Assembly: GCA_030684475.1 (NCBI GenBank) | Contig: JAUXWB010000215.1 | Coordinates: 1 to 32,042 of the forward strand | Direction of reading: 5' to 3' | Length of the DNA: 32,042 bases | DNA from: Reyranella sp. | Lineage (GTDB): Bacteria > Pseudomonadota > Alphaproteobacteria > Reyranellales > Reyranellaceae | In this document: one piece after another, positions 30,664 through 32,042 of the stretch | How the letters are laid out: each line of letters begins with the position of its first letter | Numbering within the stretch: position 1 is the first letter of the stretch | The notes under the pieces: model-generated | What the model was told of the DNA's origin: nothing | What the model saw: only the letters and a program-made list of their open reading frames with translations | The model's database searches: none | Program-made: the position numbers and the translations under genes

Positions 30664-31968
30664 CTACGCCTTCTCTGCTTCGAGGCGTGCGCTGAGATAC
30701 GCACCGGCATGAGTGATCAAGGCTGCAACGTTACCGTCGATAGCTGCTTTCAGCACGGCATCCTCCGATTCCTTGCGGACGTCGTGGGGCAGTTTGCGGA
30801 CGAGATCGCCTAGATCCAACGCGAGCCGCGCGTGCAAGTCGACGTCGCCACCAGCGCCCTCCATTATCCGCTGCAGATCGCCCAACGCATCCTTGCGCGA
30901 GGCTGCGCTTTCAGGGCTGGCGGTCGCAATGACGAGCCGTTCGATCCACGCGACCACCTCGCCCAAACCCAAGGCTGCGGCCCTTGCCTCCGCCAGCAGA
31001 TGATCTGCCGATGCGAGCAATTCGCCGTGCAGCTCGGTCCGTCCCGTCAGCTCGATTCTGCAGACAAGAAGACGGCCTTCGGCTTCGCGCTCGACGGTAT
31101 CCGCGATCGTTTGACGAACGAGATCGATAGCGTCAGCCGATGTGCTGCACTGATCCACCGGAACCGGCAAATGGATCCAGCGCACGCAATCGACGTGAAG
31201 CGGTGAAATCCTCTCGACTTGGCCATCTTCGACCAAAACAAGCGACGCGCCTTTCGGGCCGCTTTCGCGGATATGCCGGCCCTGCAGGTTGCCGCAGAAC
31301 ACAACATGCGGCCGCTCGTGGAGAACGGCGGCCTTATGCACGTGCCCGAGCGCCCAGTAGTCGTAGCCTTTGTTGATCAGGTCCTCGATGGCGCATGGCG
31401 CATAGTTCACGTGTCCGTGCATCCCGCCCAAGCCGGTGTGCAAGACGCCGATGTTGAAGCAGCCGGCAATTATCGGCGGATATGCGGTAACCAAATTGTC
31501 CGTGACGTCACGCTGGCGGAAGCTCTGGCCGTGAACGGCGACATCGAGATGCTGCAGCCGGAAGGTCTCTGGCTTGCGTGCCGAAAACACGCGGACATTG
31601 GTCGGCAGGGTGAGCCGGCGGGTAATCTGGCTTTCTGCATCGTGATTGCCATGGAGCAGGAACACCGGAATATCGGCTTGCGCCAATCGACCCATCTGCT
31701 TTGCGAAGAAAAGTCCGGTCTGATAGTCCCGCCAATCGCCGTCGTAGAGGTCGCCGGCGATGACGATGAAGTCGACCTCGTCCTCGACTGCCTGGCTGAC
31801 AAGATTGTCGAACGCGACGCGCGTTGCGGTCCGAATCCGCTCGGCTGCTGCACCTTGTTGACCGGAGAGCCCTTTCAGGGGGCTGTCGAGATGGATATCG
31901 CTATTGATCCGGCAGTAATTATCTTGAAAGTGGCGCGGCCGGTTTCTACATAGGATTGATGAAAGCAA
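30664..31968 (-). CDS. YhaO/SbcD-like metallophosphoesterase nuclease, 5' end cut by IS
   Basis: Mre11-family DNA nuclease. Recognisable sequence begins at SDIHLDSPLKGL (about 31902). Metal-binding motifs follow: DIH, IAGDLYDGDWRD, LHGNHDAES, then IGVLHTG, GYDYWALGHVH and FCGNLQGRHIRE. Family members start about ten residues before DIH with a hydrophobic strand and a Met. Here the frame upstream of 31902 is foreign and offers no ATG or GTG. The only start is a TTG at 31968, inside the apparent insertion element. The gene may be expressed from that TTG with about 22 foreign residues, or be silent. It is co-transcribed with the ATPase 4 nt downstream. Confidence 0.82.
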   Translation of the reverse strand: MLSSILCRNRPRHFQDNYCRINSDIHLDSPLKGLSGQQGAAAERIRTATRVAFDNLVSQAVEDEVDFIVIAGDLYDGDWRDYQTGLFFAKQMGRLAQADIPVFLLHGNHDAESQITRRLTLPTNVRVFSARKPETFRLQHLDVAVHGQSFRQRDVTDNLVTAYPPIIAGCFNIGVLHTGLGGMHGHVNYAPCAIEDLINKGYDYWALGHVHKAAVLHERPHVVFCGNLQGRHIRESGPKGASLVLVEDGQVERISPLHVDCVRWIHLPVPVDQCSTSADAIDLVRQTIADTVEREAEGRLLVCRIELTGRTELHGELLASADHLLAEARAAALGLGEVVAWIERLVIATASPESAASRKDALGDLQRIMEGAGGDVDLHARLALDLGDLVRKLPHDVRKESEDAVLKAAIDGNVAALITHAGAYLSARLEAEKA

Positions 31969-32042
31969 CCGACATGAGATCGCTGTCGCGCGATGCGCGG
32001 CATGAGAGGCGAGTGCAAGTCATCCGACTGCGCAAGGCGCGA
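31902..32042 (+). mobile_element. Left end of an IS630-family element (runs off window)
   Basis: The nuclease reading frame ends at TA (31902-31903), the target dinucleotide of IS630/Tc1 elements. From there about 55 bp of non-coding sequence leads to an ORF with an IS630-like N-terminus. Only this end is visible; the boundary is deduced from loss of nuclease homology and could be off by a few bases. Confidence 0.55.
31959..32042 (+). CDS. IS630-family transposase N-terminus (cut by window edge)
   Basis: The ATG at 31959 opens an uninterrupted frame to the right edge encoding MKATDMRSLSRDARHERRV, then QVIRLRKAR. From memory this matches the start of IS630-family transposases, in which RRVQVIRLRKAG precedes a HTH (TYREIAEQTGLSRTGVF-like). 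The HTH itself is beyond the window. It overlaps the 5' end of the nuclease frame on the other strand. Only 28 residues are visible, so the assignment needs a search. Confidence 0.55.
   Translation, partial: MKATDMRSLSRDARHERRVQVIRLRKAR

Noticed and set aside
31904..31945. FKII-like text in another frame before the nuclease, suggesting a frameshift in the native start
   Set aside because: The IS630-like element explains the loss of frame better; a TA target and a transposase start on the other strand are both present.
1..32042. CRISPR array or tRNA genes
   Set aside because: I saw no regularly spaced direct repeats and no cloverleaf-like sequence in either strand.

Overview
The window is high-GC, densely packed DNA of proteobacterial type, most likely an alphaproteobacterium. 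The evidence for that is a DUF1127 protein, a TTC38-like TPR protein, a CadC-type regulator with a TPR tail, and an ArsR/SRPBCC pair. I cannot assign a genus. There are no rRNA or tRNA genes and no CRISPR array.

Positions 1-13100 are ordinary chromosomal metabolic and accessory genes. In order they are a fumarylacetoacetase-family enzyme (cut by the left edge), an HSL-type esterase with a TetR regulator, a membrane class III adenylate/guanylate cyclase overlapping a gamma-glutamylcyclotransferase-fold protein, and a five-gene minus-strand operon (ArsR, SRPBCC/AHSA1, transglutaminase-like, DUF899, VOC). These are followed by a DUF72 protein, an LLM-class flavin oxidoreductase, a FAD amine/amino-acid oxidase divergent from a gamma-glutamyltransferase, and a dienelactone-hydrolase-like enzyme with a small DUF6295-like partner. 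The ArsR operon has a near-consensus sigma-70 promoter placed so that the mRNA would be leaderless or almost so.

Positions 13134-17368 form a small block flanked by two different remnants of the radC 3' end. It holds a GNAT acetyltransferase, a long DUF1127 protein, a TTC38-like TPR protein and a divergent CadC-like regulator. The second radC remnant keeps the JAMM metal site but stops abruptly at 17368. I read this as the edge of a genomic island.

Positions 17369 to the right edge look like a defence or DNA-repair island, nearly all on the minus strand. In transcription order the genes are: (i) a YhaO/Mre11-like nuclease and a YhaN/SbcC-like coiled-coil ATPase; (ii) an ECF-like sigma factor, a 218-aa HTH-like protein and a single-chain ImmA/IrrE peptidase plus UvrD helicase plus degenerate AddB-type nuclease; (iii) a complete ubiquitin-like conjugation operon (tandem beta-grasp Ubl, E2-like, JAB/JAMM isopeptidase, E1/ThiF). 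An intact IS256-family element with 8-bp target duplications lies downstream of the E1 gene. The first bases of an apparent IS630-family element at the right edge cut off the start of the nuclease gene.

The best candidates for undescribed biology are the sigma/HTH/peptidase-helicase cassette, which could be a damage-sensing proteolytic switch feeding its own sigma factor, and its linkage to a Bil-like ubiquitin pathway. These functional links are inference. The domain calls come from motifs read directly in the sequence.
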